Of a DNA stretch of 64,000 nt, positions 43,574 through 53,119 are shown piece after piece. Source of the DNA: Akkermansia muciniphila (lineage in GTDB: Bacteria > Verrucomicrobiota > Verrucomicrobiia > Opitutales > Opitutaceae); the NCBI GenBank assembly GCA_945888375.1, contig CAMCZZ010000001.1:248001-312000 (forward strand), given 5' to 3'. The position numbers and the translations under genes are program-made. The notes under the pieces are model-generated. The model did no database searches. It was not told the DNA's origin and saw nothing but the letters and a program-made list of their open reading frames with translations. Every line of letters starts with the position of its first letter. Positions within the stretch are counted from its first letter, which is position 1.

Positions 43574-44962
43574 GTGAATACACGCCGCGACTTTCTTCGT
43601 TCCGCCAGTCTTTATGCCGCTGGTTTCGCCGGTCTGCGGGTCTTGTTGCAAAACCCGCTGGCAAGCGCCGCCGGGGCGGGTGTTGCCGGGCCGGGCATGG
43701 GTCCGCTGCGGCGGGATCCGGCCGGCGTCCTCGATCTGCCGGAGGGGTTCTCCTATGTCGCGCTCTCGGCCTGGGGTGAGGAGATGGACGACGGACTGCT
43801 CGTCCCCGGCGGACACGATGGCATGGCCGCCTTTCCCGGTCCCGACGGGCGTGTGCTCCTCGTGCGCAACCACGAGCTCGAAAGCGATTGGCTCGATTAT
43901 TCGCCTTTTGGTCGTGATCAATCCCGCCTTGGCCGAGTTGATATTTCGCGGCTCTACGATCGTGGGGGCGGAGTGCGCCCGAATCTCGGGGGCACCACTA
44001 CGCTGGTCTACGACCCGGCTGCGCGGCGCCTGGAGCGGCATTTTCTCAGCCTCGGCGGCACGGTGCGCAACTGCGCCGGCGGGCCGACGCCCTGGGGCAC
44101 CTGGGTGACCTGCGAGGAGGTCAATGACCAGGCCGAGCCGCACGCGGAGCAGGCGCATGGCTTTAACTTCGAGGTCGCGCCCAGCGCCACGCCCGGGCTG
44201 GTCGCGCCGGTGCCCTTGAAGGCCATGGGACGTTTCCGCCACGAGGCGGTGTGCGTCGAGCCGCGCTCCGGCATCATCTATCAGACTGAGGACATCGGCG
44301 ACGGTCTGCTCTACCGCTTCATTCCCGCCGAGCCCGGAAAACTCGCAGCCGGCGGACGGCTGCAGGCGCTGGCTTTGCGGGATAAATTCGGGGCGGACAC
44401 CCGCAATTGGGGCGCCGCGCTGTTTCCGGTCGGTCGGCCCCTTGCGGTCCGTTGGGTCGATCTCGACGAGGTCGAGAGCCCGCGCGGCGACCTGCGGCAT
44501 CGCGGCTTTGGTGCGGGAGCGGCCTTGTTTGCCCGAGGCGAGGGCGCGTGGTGGGGTGGGGATGCCGCGTGGTTTGCCATGACCAACGGCGGCTCCGCCG
44601 AGTTGGGACAGATTTTCCGCTACCGGCCGAGTCCCGCCGAGGGCACGGCTGCCGAGGTGGACGTGCCCGGCACGATGGAGCTTTTTGTTGAGCCCAACGA
44701 CTCCGCGCTGGTGAGCAACGCCGACAACCTCACCGTTGCTCCCTGGGGTGATCTCGTGCTTTGCGAAGACACCGGCGCGGCCTGCCGGCTGGTTGGCGTC
44801 ACCCCGCAGGGAGGGTTTTATGTCATCGGCCGCAATCCTGTGTCCGGTCGCGAGCTGGCCGGCGCGTGTTTTTCCCCCGACGGAGCGACCCTGTTTGTCA
44901 ACGTGCAGAAACCGGGGCAGACCCTTGCCATCACCGGACCCTGGCCGCGTGCGCGGGGTTGA
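43574..44962 (+). CDS. PhoX-family alkaline phosphatase-like protein, Tat-exported
   Basis: A 462-residue protein with a twin-arginine signal (NTRRDFLRSASLYAAGFAGL). The body matches PhoX (DUF839): VLLVRNHELE, GGTVRNCAGGPTPWGTWVTCEE, RHEAVCVEPRSGIIYQTED and a beta-propeller pattern; PhoX binds iron and calcium. The start is a GTG at 43574. It would hydrolyse phosphate monoesters in the periplasm. A tatA gene is in the window. Activity is inferred from family only. Confidence 0.85.
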   Translation: MNTRRDFLRSASLYAAGFAGLRVLLQNPLASAAGAGVAGPGMGPLRRDPAGVLDLPEGFSYVALSAWGEEMDDGLLVPGGHDGMAAFPGPDGRVLLVRNHELESDWLDYSPFGRDQSRLGRVDISRLYDRGGGVRPNLGGTTTLVYDPAARRLERHFLSLGGTVRNCAGGPTPWGTWVTCEEVNDQAEPHAEQAHGFNFEVAPSATPGLVAPVPLKAMGRFRHEAVCVEPRSGIIYQTEDIGDGLLYRFIPAEPGKLAAGGRLQALALRDKFGADTRNWGAALFPVGRPLAVRWVDLDEVESPRGDLRHRGFGAGAALFARGEGAWWGGDAAWFAMTNGGSAELGQIFRYRPSPAEGTAAEVDVPGTMELFVEPNDSALVSNADNLTVAPWGDLVLCEDTGAACRLVGVTPQGGFYVIGRNPVSGRELAGACFSPDGATLFVNVQKPGQTLAITGPWPRARG

Positions 44963-45060
44963 GCGGGGCCGTCTCGCGCGCCCCTCCTCCGGGATGCGTA
45001 GGTCGCGATCACAATCGGCCGGGGTGGCGCAGGACTGGCGGGGCCGGGTTTGAACCCGCC

Positions 45061-45100
45061 TACCGCGCTTTTTACGGGTCGTCTCGCGCCACCGGTTGAT
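45061..45100. repeat. Dispersed intergenic repeat, copy C (partial)
   Basis: TACCGCGCTTTTTACGGGTC and GTCTCGCGCCACCGGTT, matching the first third of copies A and B at 33061 and 35004. It lies between the PhoX-like gene and the next hypothetical gene, where no other feature is seen. Confidence 0.4.
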
Positions 45101-45126
45101 TCACCGCCTCGCCGCGTCCACGTGGG

Positions 45127-45957
45127 ATGGTGTGGGGGAGTTTTAAGAAGATCGGTTCAAGTGTTTTGCCGGGCGCGGGCGCGGGCGAGGCGATCTTGAA
45201 CCAAGGTGGACTGCGGGCTTGGCGTGTTGCCCAAAGTTTTCACGCTGCGGGTGCGGTGCAGGATCCCTTCTCCAAAATTTCCCAGGTGCGGCTCGCGGGC
45301 GGTGGCGGCGGCGCGGTCAAGGCCCTTGGTGGCTTCGACAAATCCCGGCACTCGGTCCCTGACGCGGTGAATGCGGCCACCACTGGCTTTCTCGCCAGAT
45401 TGTGCGCGGCCGAACTGGCGGAGGAGGCGGAGGGTATGTTTCAGCGTGCCCGCTCCGCCCTTGGCTACAAGCGTGCGGGTATCACGCTGGAGGTCGGGCC
45501 GGGCTCGGCCACCCTCACGACCAAGGATTTTTGTTGGGAGTTGGGCTATGCGTTGGAGGAGCGCGATCCGTCCCGCTACACGCTTGCGCGTTCGCTGCAC
45601 GGGCTGCACTCGGCCGAGTTGGTGCGATTGGAGGCTTTCAACACCCTTTTTGCCGGCCAGTTTGATGCAGTCGTCTTTGAGCTCGCGCGGGGCGTGCGGG
45701 TGGAGGCGGTGATTGATGCGGTGGAGGCGCTGGACCGGGAAGTGGAGACGGCATTGGCGGTGGCGTATCCCTCGGATTGCAGCCGTTGTGAACTGACCGT
45801 CCCGGGAGTGGCGGCGCGGGTGGAGTGTGATGGTGCGACGCTGGCGCTGCGTCTCTCGCGGGCGGCTGCCCCGGATGAGTGTCTGCGGGAATTTGACGCG
45901 GTGCGTTCGGCCTTCCGGCTCAGTCGGGATGCGGTGTTGGCGGGCCTTTTGGGTTGA
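45127..45957 (+). CDS. Hypothetical protein
   Basis: A 276-residue protein I do not recognise. The N-terminus (MVWGSFKKIGSSVLPGAGAG) is Gly-rich, the middle has LARLCAAELAEEAEGMFQRA and the C-terminus is beta-rich (CELTVPGVAARVECDGATLA). No signal or membrane segment. The small gap and same strand suggest association with the degenerate NtrC-like gene 99 bases downstream. Confidence 0.65.
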   Translation: MVWGSFKKIGSSVLPGAGAGEAILNQGGLRAWRVAQSFHAAGAVQDPFSKISQVRLAGGGGGAVKALGGFDKSRHSVPDAVNAATTGFLARLCAAELAEEAEGMFQRARSALGYKRAGITLEVGPGSATLTTKDFCWELGYALEERDPSRYTLARSLHGLHSAELVRLEAFNTLFAGQFDAVVFELARGVRVEAVIDAVEALDREVETALAVAYPSDCSRCELTVPGVAARVECDGATLALRLSRAAAPDECLREFDAVRSAFRLSRDAVLAGLLG

Positions 45958-46056
45958 GCTCGTTCCGGTGGTATGCGGCGGGAGCGCCGGGGAAAACCGC
46001 TTGCCGTCTGCGTCGGCTTGCCAGGAGCGTGATTCGCGTCGTTCACTCTCCCCTTT

Positions 46057-47265
46057 ATGAGCGTGTCCATTACCCCGCGTTCGCGTATTTTGATCGCGGA
46101 TGATTCCGATGTTTGCCGCACCGTGTTGGCCATTCTTCTTAAGAATACCGGCTTTGAGGTAACCAGTGTGGTCAATGGCCGGGAGGCGGTGGCCAAGCTC
46201 CAGACGCAGTCTTTCGACCTCGCCATCCTGGACAACGACATGCCCGAGCTGGATGGGCTGGGCACGCTGGCGGCCTTGCGCGGGTTTTTGCCGAACCTGC
46301 CGGTGGCCATTGTCTCCGGCACCTTGTCGCCGGACTTGCGTGCGCGTTACGAAAAGCACGGGATTGCCGCAATTTATGATAAGCCGGTCGATCCGAGGAA
46401 ACTGCGCGATCAGATCCCGGCCATTCTGGAGCGGGAGCAGCAGGCGGTCCGGGAAAGTCTCGGGGCGGCGGTCGGACTTTCCTCGGCGCCGTTTCGGGTC
46501 CTGGGGGCAGCGGACGCGGCTTTAGAGAAGCCGGTCTTTGCGGGAGGCTCGGCGCAGGTGCGCAAGTTGGTGGCGGAGTTTGGGCGGATCCGGGATTTTC
46601 GCACGGCGGCAACTATCTCCGGTGGTTCGGGTGCGGCGTTCCTCGATGTGGCGGTGGCCTTGGCGGAGGAAAAGGATGCGGTGCTGCTGGCTTGTCCGGC
46701 GGCGGATATCGGGGTGGAGCATTTGGCGCGGTTGCTGGAGCCGGCCCTGTTGCATGTCCGCCCGGTGCTTTTGATTGTTTTGAACACGGAGAAACTGGAT
46801 GCCGGCCAGCAGGCCTTGCTGGAGGATTTTATCGGCGGGGGCGGGGAGCTGGCGGCCTTTGCCGGGCGGGCGCGGGTCATTTTGTGCGCCGAGGCTTCGC
46901 TCAGTGCCTTGGCGGATGCGGGCGAGTTCAACGAAATGCTCCTGATGCGCGCCGGGGCGATGAAACTCACCATTCCCCGCCTGGAGCAACGACGGGAAGA
47001 TCTGGTGCAGATCGCCCGGGCGGTGCTCCGGCGTCTCGGGGCCGCGAACGTGCTTTTCAGTCCCGGGGCCTCGGCCTGGATCGAGCAGGAAGCTTGGTCC
47101 GGTGACTATGCGCAGCTGCACCGGACGATTAACGTCGCCCGGCTGGCTTGTCCGGATGCCCACGAGCTCGACGTTGCCGACCTCAAGCAGGCCTGCGCGA
47201 GCGAGCCGGCCTGGCGCGAGCCTCTTTACCACGACATTTTGCTCAGCACGTTGGGCGGGGAGTGA
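46057..47265 (+). CDS. NtrC-like receiver protein with degenerate ATPase domain
   Basis: A 402-residue protein. Residues 1-125 are a receiver domain (ILIADDSD with D15/D16, phospho-acceptor D59 in AILDNDMPELDG, K109). Residues about 160-360 follow the order of a sigma-54 activator AAA+ domain, but the Walker A region is destroyed (ISGGSGAAF in place of GESGTGKE), the GAFTGA loop is not seen and the R-finger region is altered. The C-terminus (LTIPRLEQRREDLVQIARAV, then GDYAQLHRTINVARL) still matches the sensor part. No Fis-type helix-turn-helix follows. It could work as a phosphorylation-dependent protein-binding module. Confidence 0.78.
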   Translation: MSVSITPRSRILIADDSDVCRTVLAILLKNTGFEVTSVVNGREAVAKLQTQSFDLAILDNDMPELDGLGTLAALRGFLPNLPVAIVSGTLSPDLRARYEKHGIAAIYDKPVDPRKLRDQIPAILEREQQAVRESLGAAVGLSSAPFRVLGAADAALEKPVFAGGSAQVRKLVAEFGRIRDFRTAATISGGSGAAFLDVAVALAEEKDAVLLACPAADIGVEHLARLLEPALLHVRPVLLIVLNTEKLDAGQQALLEDFIGGGGELAAFAGRARVILCAEASLSALADAGEFNEMLLMRAGAMKLTIPRLEQRREDLVQIARAVLRRLGAANVLFSPGASAWIEQEAWSGDYAQLHRTINVARLACPDAHELDVADLKQACASEPAWREPLYHDILLSTLGGE

Positions 47266-47280
47266 GCCCCGGATTGGGGC

Positions 47281-47313
47281 GCAAAAAAGCCGCGCCGGTG
47301 GCGGGCGCGGCTT
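47281..47313 (-). terminator. Terminator after mdh
   Basis: A perfect 10-bp stem (AAGCCGCGCC at 47287-47296 with GGCGCGGCTT at 47304-47313), 7-base loop, with TTTTTT on the minus-strand side. It lies in the 90-base gap between two convergent genes; the U-tract favours use by mdh. Confidence 0.8.
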
Positions 47314-47355
47314 GGCGGCTGGCGGGCCGCTGGAAGCAATGATAGAGGCTTTTGA

Positions 47356-48345
47356 TCAGGATTTTAGCATCTCGACCACGGCGGCGCGTTCCTCGACCAA
47401 TTCCTTGTTGGTGACCGCTATTTTTTCACGGCAGAACTCGCACATTTCGAAACCAGTGACGACCTCATAGGAGCCGGGCGTGGTGGTGCGGACGGGCATG
47501 CCGGCCCAGACCTCGGGATCGAAGCCGTAGAGGCCGTTGCTCTTGACGGCGACGGAGTGGATTTTTCCGGGGGTCATCAGATCGCGCACGTGGTCGACCA
47601 AGGCGTTGGCGGCGGAGGCGGCGGAAGAGGCCCCGCGGGCGGCGATGATGGCGGCGCCACGCTTGCCTACCGTTTCGAGGAAGGGGCCCTGCAGCCAGGC
47701 GTGGTCGGTGATGGCGTCGGTGGCCTTCGCGCCTGCGATGGTGGCGTGGGCGAAGGACGGGAACATGGTCGGGCTGTGGTTGCCGTAGATAAAGATGTCC
47801 TTCACCGCGGTAAGGTCCACGCCGGCCTTTTTGGCCAGCTGGGTTTGGGCGCGGTTTTGGTCGAGGCGGACCATGGCGGTGAAGCGGTCGGGGGTGAGGC
47901 GCTTGGCCTGGGAGGCGGCGATCATGCAGTTGGTGTTGGCGGGATTGCCCACCACGGCGACGCGGGCGTCATCGGCCGCGACGCGGTCGATGACCTGGCC
48001 CTGACCGATGAAGATCCTGCCGTTGTCCTTGAGCAGGTCGGCGCGTTCCATGCCGGGCCCGCGGGGCTTGGCGCCGACGAGGAGGGACCAGTTGGCGTCT
48101 TTGAAGCCCACTTCGGGCTGGTCGGTCATGATGATGCCCTTGAGCAGCGGGAAGGCGCAGTCGTCGAGCTCCATGGCGACGCCTTCGAGGGCCTTCATGG
48201 CCTTTTCGAAGGGGGCTTCGATCAGCTGGAGGATGACGGGGCGGTCGGGCCCGAACATCGCGCCGGAGGCGATGCGGAAAAGGAGGGAGTAGCCGATCTG
48301 GCCGGCGGCGCCGGTCACGGCGACGCGAATGGGGGAGGTGCTCAT
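47356..48345 (-). CDS. mdh: Malate dehydrogenase
   Basis: A 329-residue NAD-dependent malate dehydrogenase of the citric acid cycle. The NAD-binding motif is [16 protein letters not shown], the substrate segment [13 protein letters not shown], and the catalytic His lies in [11 protein letters not shown]. The length and the presence of TNPANTNC-type motif indicate the bacterial/cytoplasmic eukaryotic type. It lies 59 bases downstream of the DAHP synthase gene on the same strand. Confidence 0.93.
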   Translation of the reverse strand: MSTSPIRVAVTGAAGQIGYSLLFRIASGAMFGPDRPVILQLIEAPFEKAMKALEGVAMELDDCAFPLLKGIIMTDQPEVGFKDANWSLLVGAKPRGPGMERADLLKDNGRIFIGQGQVIDRVAADDARVAVVGNPANTNCMIAASQAKRLTPDRFTAMVRLDQNRAQTQLAKKAGVDLTAVKDIFIYGNHSPTMFPSFAHATIAGAKATDAITDHAWLQGPFLETVGKRGAAIIAARGASSAASAANALVDHVRDLMTPGKIHSVAVKSNGLYGFDPEVWAGMPVRTTTPGSYEVVTGFEMCEFCREKIAVTNKELVEERAAVVEMLKS

Positions 48346-48404
48346 GGTGGGTGGAAGGAGAAGGATTTGGTCTGGATCGAAAATGCTCTCGGCGCGACGA
48401 AGTT

Positions 48405-49475
48405 TCAGGCGAAGCGGCCGGCGAGGCCGGCGTGAAGATCGCGGACGAGTTTCTCGGTGGTCTCCCAGTCGATACAGCCGTCGGTGATGCTCACGCCATA
48501 GCGGAGGTTTTCGCGTGGAGCCGGGAAGGACTGGTTACCGGCGTGCAGGTTACTCTCGACCATCGCGCCCATGATGGAGGCGTTGCCGGCTTGGATCTGG
48601 CTGACGAGGGCCTGGATCACGTCGGGTTGGAGCTCGGGTTTTTTGGAAGAATTGTCGTGAGAGACGTCAACCAGGATGGAGGCGGGCAGGGCGGCCTTGG
48701 CGAGGAGCTGCTCGGCCTCGGCGATGTGGGCAGCGGAGAAATTTGGGCCCTTGGCGCCGCCTCTGAGCACGAGGTGGCATTCGCGGTTGCCGCTAGTGCG
48801 CACGGCAGCGGCGGAGGCGTTTAAATCGATGCCGAGGAAGGTCTGGGGCTGGGCGGCGGCCTTGATGGCGTTGATCGCGACGGTGAGGCCGCCGTCGGTC
48901 CCGTTCTTGAAGCCGATCGGCATGGACAGGCCGGAGGCCAGCTGGCGGTGGGTTTGGGACTCGGTGGTGCGTGCCCCGATCGCGCCCCAGCAGACGAGGT
49001 CGGCGATGTATTGCGGGGTGATGGGGTCGAGGAATTCGGTGGCGGTGGGCAGGCCGAGGTCGAGGACTTCGCGGAGAAAGGCGCGCCCGAGGCGTAGGCC
49101 TGCGGCGATGTCGTGGGAGCCGTCGAGATGCGGATCCATGACGAGGCCTTTCCAGCCCACGGTGGTGCGGGGTTTCTCAAAGTAGACACGCATGACGACC
49201 AGCACACGGTCGGAGACCTCGGCGGCGAGGGTGGCGAGACGGCGGGCGTAGTCGCGACCGGCCTCGACGTCGTGAATTGAGCACGGGCCGATGATCAGCA
49301 GAAAGCGGCGTTCGTCGGTGAAAATGAGGCGCTGGATCTCGCGACGGGAGGCGGCGATGAAGTCGGCCTGGGCCTCGGTCTTCGGCAGCTCGGCCAGTAG
49401 CTGGGCCGGAGTTGGAAGGGGGCGGGTCTCGACGACGTGGAGGTCGGAGGTCTTTTGCATGGCGTAAACGGTCAC
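48405..49475 (-). CDS. 3-deoxy-7-phosphoheptulonate synthase (DAHP synthase)
   Basis: A 356-residue class I DAHP synthase, the first step of aromatic amino acid synthesis, condensing phosphoenolpyruvate and erythrose 4-phosphate. Motifs are [55 protein letters not shown] and [12 protein letters not shown], ending with [15 protein letters not shown]. It is the AroF/G/H type, usually feedback-inhibited; which amino acid cannot be told from the sequence. A hairpin and an AT-rich region lie upstream (49500-49750). Confidence 0.93.
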   Translation of the reverse strand: MTVYAMQKTSDLHVVETRPLPTPAQLLAELPKTEAQADFIAASRREIQRLIFTDERRFLLIIGPCSIHDVEAGRDYARRLATLAAEVSDRVLVVMRVYFEKPRTTVGWKGLVMDPHLDGSHDIAAGLRLGRAFLREVLDLGLPTATEFLDPITPQYIADLVCWGAIGARTTESQTHRQLASGLSMPIGFKNGTDGGLTVAINAIKAAAQPQTFLGIDLNASAAAVRTSGNRECHLVLRGGAKGPNFSAAHIAEAEQLLAKAALPASILVDVSHDNSSKKPELQPDVIQALVSQIQAGNASIMGAMVESNLHAGNQSFPAPRENLRYGVSITDGCIDWETTEKLVRDLHAGLAGRFA

Positions 49476-49590
49476 GCTGGCAGGGGCGGGGTGTCGAGGG
49501 CAAGCATGCTCGCGAACCTAGGGAATTCACGCGTGCTTGGCCGGGGGCTTTCCGGGTTTTGCGCAGACTCGTCTGAGTCGTAAAATAAGT

Positions 49591-49622
49591 TGCCCGGTCG
49601 CCTACCCCTAAGCGACCGGGCA
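49591..49622. other. Strong hairpin upstream of the DAHP synthase gene
   Basis: A perfect 11-bp stem (TGCCCGGTCGC at 49591-49601 with GCGACCGGGCA at 49612-49622), 10-base loop. It is followed by TTTGCTTTCTT on the plus strand and by ACTTATTTTAC on the minus strand, so a terminator in either direction is possible, but neither U-tract is strong. A second small hairpin (CTCCTG with CAGGAG) lies at 49647-49664. Confidence 0.55.
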
Positions 49623-49750
49623 TTTGCTTTCTTAGTTACCCCAAAACTCCTGATTTAACAGGAGAAGTGAAAAGTGAATACTTATATAAAGAAGAAGCTG
49701 GACCCGGCCGTCAACAAAATCTCTCATTTTCTCTCAATTAAATTCGTTAA

Positions 49751-50683
49751 ATGCTTTTAGATAAAAACTTAAATATTTCGGTTAAACCGCTTTCCGGTAT
49801 GTTGGAGGGCGTCCCGACCGCTTGGGTGCGGGTGGCGGGGCCGGATGCGGCTGGCTTTTTGCAGGGACAGTGCACTCAGGATTTACGTTCGCTGCGGCTG
49901 GGTGAAACAGCATTTGCTTTATGGTTAACCTTAAAGGGCAAGGTGATGGGAGAGACTTTAGTGCTGAAGGCCGAGAGTGATGTCTGGTGGCTGTGGAGTG
50001 CCCACACGCCGGGCGCGGCGTTGGGGGCGAGGCTGGAGGAATTTGTGATCGCGGATGACGTGGCCATCGAGGCGGGAGGAGTGGGGTGGGCGCAACTGAC
50101 TTTGGCGGGGGCTGCGGGCGAGGCCTGGTTGCGCTTGGCGCGGGAGGGTCGTGAGCCGCCGCCGACGGGTCTGGCCGAGGCTTGGGGCGGGGGGTGGCTT
50201 TTCGCCGGGCGGCGCGGGCAGATGAGCGTGTGGGACTGGGTGCGGCCGGATAGGCAAGACATACCGGATAAAGGGGACATGCCCGTGCTAACCGAGCAGG
50301 GGTTACGGTGGGATCGGCTTGCGGCGGGGGTGCCGGCCATTCCCGGGGAATTTGGTTCCGGTGATTTACCGCAGGAGGCAGGATTGGAGGAGGTGGCGAT
50401 TTCCTTCACCAAAGGTTGTTATCTTGGGCAGGAAGTCATGGCGCGCTTGCAGGCGATGGGGCAGGTCCGCCGCAGGCTGGTGCGGGTGGCGGGTGCCGGG
50501 GCGGCGCCGGATGCGGGCGCGGCATTGCTGCAGGCGGGCCGGAGGGTGGGGGAGTTGCGCGCGGCGGATAGCGACGGAGGGGCCTGGATCGGACTGGCGA
50601 TGCTTAATCTGCTCGGCCTTGATACGGCGGCGGAAATCGGGCTTGCCGGAGGTGGTGCGGTCTTCGTGATCGACCGGCCATGA
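49751..50683 (+). CDS. YgfZ/GcvT-like tetrahydrofolate-binding protein
   Basis: A 310-residue protein. The family signature KGCYLGQEVMARLQAMGQV is present near residue 225 (K-G-C-Y-x-G-Q-E). The N-terminal AGFLQGQCTQDLRSL is also typical. YgfZ proteins use tetrahydrofolate to support iron-sulfur cluster enzymes. The start codon follows an AT-rich leader; a later ATG (MLEGVPTAW, 49799) is possible. Its stop overlaps the next start (ATGA). Confidence 0.85.
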   Translation: MLLDKNLNISVKPLSGMLEGVPTAWVRVAGPDAAGFLQGQCTQDLRSLRLGETAFALWLTLKGKVMGETLVLKAESDVWWLWSAHTPGAALGARLEEFVIADDVAIEAGGVGWAQLTLAGAAGEAWLRLAREGREPPPTGLAEAWGGGWLFAGRRGQMSVWDWVRPDRQDIPDKGDMPVLTEQGLRWDRLAAGVPAIPGEFGSGDLPQEAGLEEVAISFTKGCYLGQEVMARLQAMGQVRRRLVRVAGAGAAPDAGAALLQAGRRVGELRAADSDGGAWIGLAMLNLLGLDTAAEIGLAGGGAVFVIDRP

Positions 50684-50919
50684 ACGAACGCGAATCCCTT
50701 CTGGAACTGTGCGCGCGCCTCGGTGCGCCGACCGCGCAAGCGGAAGTGATGGCCGACCAGCTGTTGAAGCGCTGCACGCAACTCGCGGCGGAGCGGGGTT
50801 GGCCGCGTGAGCGGGCGATGGAGCATCTCTTGACCGTGCTGATCAAGGGTCGCAACGGGGAGACGGTGCCGGGTTTTGAAGGCGGGCAACCGCCGGCCGG
50901 GGAGGCCCTGGGGATTTGA
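50680..50919 (+). CDS. Small conserved-looking hypothetical protein
   Basis: A 79-residue helical protein (ERESLLELCARLGAPTAQAE, WPRERAMEHLLTVLIKGRNG), overlapping the YgfZ-like gene by 4 bases (ATGA), which suggests coupled translation. No function known. Confidence 0.65.
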   Translation: MNERESLLELCARLGAPTAQAEVMADQLLKRCTQLAAERGWPRERAMEHLLTVLIKGRNGETVPGFEGGQPPAGEALGI

Positions 50920-51008
50920 GAAAACGGCGTGCGCGGGAGCAGGCAAAACCGGCTCGCCAGCATTTCGGCGGGGGGTGATTGTGGCAGTTTATCCCTGAAG
51001 TCTTTCTT

Positions 51009-52151
51009 ATGAGCAAAGCCCTCCTAGTCGCCCGGTTTGAACAGGTTTTCGGTCGCTCGCCCGCGTTGGTGACGCGCGCGCCCGGCCGCATCGAATTCAT
51101 TGGCAACCATACCGATTATAACGCTGGCACCGTGCTGGGTGCCTCGATCGATCGTGGGGTTATGGTGGCGGTGGCACCCCGGGTCGACGGCGTGCGGAAT
51201 TTTCACAGCACCTACACGTCCGAGACGGTTTCTCTAGCGGCGGGTGAGCCGGTGCGGCAGACGGGGTCGGCGGCGTGGACCAATTACCCGCTCGGTGTGC
51301 TAGCGGCGCTGCCGCATTTCGGACTGCGGGCGCCTGAGGGCTTTGACTACCTCGCGGACTCCGATCTGCCCGCGGGTGCGGGCTTGTCCTCGAGCGCGGC
51401 GATCGAGCTGGCCTCGGCGCTAGCGTTTCTCGGACTCACCGGCCAGTCGCCGGACCGTGAGACGGTGGTGAAAATCGGCAAGCATGCGGAAAATAACTTC
51501 GTCGGTGTGCCTTGCGGCATTCTTGACCAGGGAGTTTCCGGTTTCGGCCAGGCCGGGCGTCTGGTGTTCATCGATTGTGCGGGGCCGCGCTTTACAACCG
51601 TGCCGATGCCCGCCGGAGCGTCTTTCTGGATATTCAACACCCATACCAAGCACGCGTTGGTTGACGGTCTTTATGCCGCGCGGCACCGCGAATGCATGGC
51701 GGCGGCGGCGGCTTTGGGCGTGAAGTGGCTGGTGGAGCTTACCCCCGGTGCTTTGCAAGCGTCGGAGGCCAGGGTGGAGCCAACGGCGTTCAAGCGCGCG
51801 CGGCATGTGGTTGAAGAGATCGCGCGGGTCGACGCCTGCGTGCAGGCGCTGGAGGCGGGTGACCTCCGTGCGGTGGGCGCGTTGCTGACCGCCTCGCACC
51901 GCAGCTCGCAGCATCTTTTTGAAAACAGCACCCCTGAGCTGGATTTTCTGGTCGAGGGGCTGGCGGCCGCGCCGGGTGTTTTTGGCGCGCGGCTGACCGG
52001 AGGCGGTTTTGGCGGAGCGGTCATGGCGCTGGCCGGCGCGGGCTTCGGCCCGGCGGAGGCCGAGGCGGTGGCCGCCGCTTACGCGGCAAAATTTGGCTCC
52101 CGGCCGGAGGTGCTGCCGATGGGGGTAGGGCCGGGCGCGACGGTGCTCTGA
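51009..52151 (+). CDS. galK: Galactokinase
   Basis: A 380-residue GHMP kinase that phosphorylates galactose at C1. The signature RAPGRIEFIGNHTDYN lies near residue 25, the ATP-binding LPAGAGLSSSAAIELA near residue 128 and the C-terminal RLTGGGFGGAVMAL near residue 330. The ATG at 51009 gives the expected start (MSKALLVARFEQVFG). No other Leloir genes are adjacent. The SYLF-protein gene follows 92 bases later. Confidence 0.9.
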   Translation: MSKALLVARFEQVFGRSPALVTRAPGRIEFIGNHTDYNAGTVLGASIDRGVMVAVAPRVDGVRNFHSTYTSETVSLAAGEPVRQTGSAAWTNYPLGVLAALPHFGLRAPEGFDYLADSDLPAGAGLSSSAAIELASALAFLGLTGQSPDRETVVKIGKHAENNFVGVPCGILDQGVSGFGQAGRLVFIDCAGPRFTTVPMPAGASFWIFNTHTKHALVDGLYAARHRECMAAAAALGVKWLVELTPGALQASEARVEPTAFKRARHVVEEIARVDACVQALEAGDLRAVGALLTASHRSSQHLFENSTPELDFLVEGLAAAPGVFGARLTGGGFGGAVMALAGAGFGPAEAEAVAAAYAAKFGSRPEVLPMGVGPGATVL

Positions 52152-52243
52152 GCACAGGGGTGGCTGAAGGGGGTGGGCGAGTTGTCTGCTGCGAGCGCTT
52201 CTCTGATGTCGCCGAAGCGCTTTTTTTTCTTCACAGCGTCAGT

Positions 52244-52951
52244 ATGCAATCCTTCCTCCGCTCTCCTCTTGCGTTTCGCGCTTTCGCGTTTGCTCTCGTC
52301 GTTTTTGTTTTCGGCAACGGTCTGCACGCCGCGCCCGGCACGCTGAAGAAGTTCACCGGCCGCGTTGAAACGTGCGAGGCAATCTTGCGGGAGATCCAGG
52401 ACGATGCCCAGCTGGCTATTCCGGCGGGGGTCTTGAGTCAGGCAAAAGCCCTGGTCATTGTTAATCAGGTAAAGGGTGGTCTCGTGCTTGGTCTGCAATA
52501 CGGCTATGGCGTGGCTCTCACCCGCAGGGCCGATGGCAGCTGGAGTGTGCCGGTATTTATCAAAGCCGGGGAAGCGAGTCTGGGCCTGCAGCTGGGCGGG
52601 CAACGTATCGAGACCGTCTATGTGCTCACCGATGTGGACACCGTCAGGAAGCTTTTTAACGGGCGCATGAACATCGGAGTCGATGCCCGGGCGGTCGCGG
52701 GCCCGCGTCTCTATGAGGCCGAGAAGGTGAATGCCGCCATGCTTGCCACCCCCGTGTTGGTTTATGCCCGGAATCGCGGATACTATGCCGGTGCCACGGT
52801 GAAGACTGGCTGGCTGGATCGTGATGACTCTGCCAATTGGGATTATTACGAGACGCCCTATGTGCTGCCCGAGTTGCTTTACGGTGATTTCGTAAAGGCC
52901 CCCGCATCGGTGCGGCCGCTGGTGGACTTTGTGACGTCCATCGCCCGCTGA
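52244..52951 (+). CDS. SYLF/Ysc84-type lipid-binding protein, secreted
   Basis: A 235-residue protein with a signal peptide (RAFAFALVVFVFGNGLHA). The SYLF domain is recognised from ILREIQDDAQLAIPAGVLSQ AKALVIVNQVKGG and the later AGPRLYEAEKVNAAMLATPVLVYA. SYLF domains bind phosphoinositides in eukaryotes; the bacterial role is unknown. The ATG at 52244 was chosen because the signal begins there. Confidence 0.82.
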   Translation: MQSFLRSPLAFRAFAFALVVFVFGNGLHAAPGTLKKFTGRVETCEAILREIQDDAQLAIPAGVLSQAKALVIVNQVKGGLVLGLQYGYGVALTRRADGSWSVPVFIKAGEASLGLQLGGQRIETVYVLTDVDTVRKLFNGRMNIGVDARAVAGPRLYEAEKVNAAMLATPVLVYARNRGYYAGATVKTGWLDRDDSANWDYYETPYVLPELLYGDFVKAPASVRPLVDFVTSIAR

Positions 52952-53119
52952 TCAGTTTGTTCAGCCCGCCGGTTTTTGGGGGGCTTTCGGGGTATTTTCA
53001 GCTGCTCTGTTATTTCAGCGCACCGGCTGCACTCGGGGCTTGCCAATACCAGTCGCAGGCGGACTTTCACGTTCCCTTTTTTTCGCGAACTTTTTGGCAC
53101 GATTTTCCTCACGCCTGTC

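Noticed and set aside
47281-47313. Terminator for the NtrC-like gene on the plus strand
   Set aside because: The stem is followed by CTTGGCGG on the plus strand, without a U-tract; the minus side has TTTTTT.
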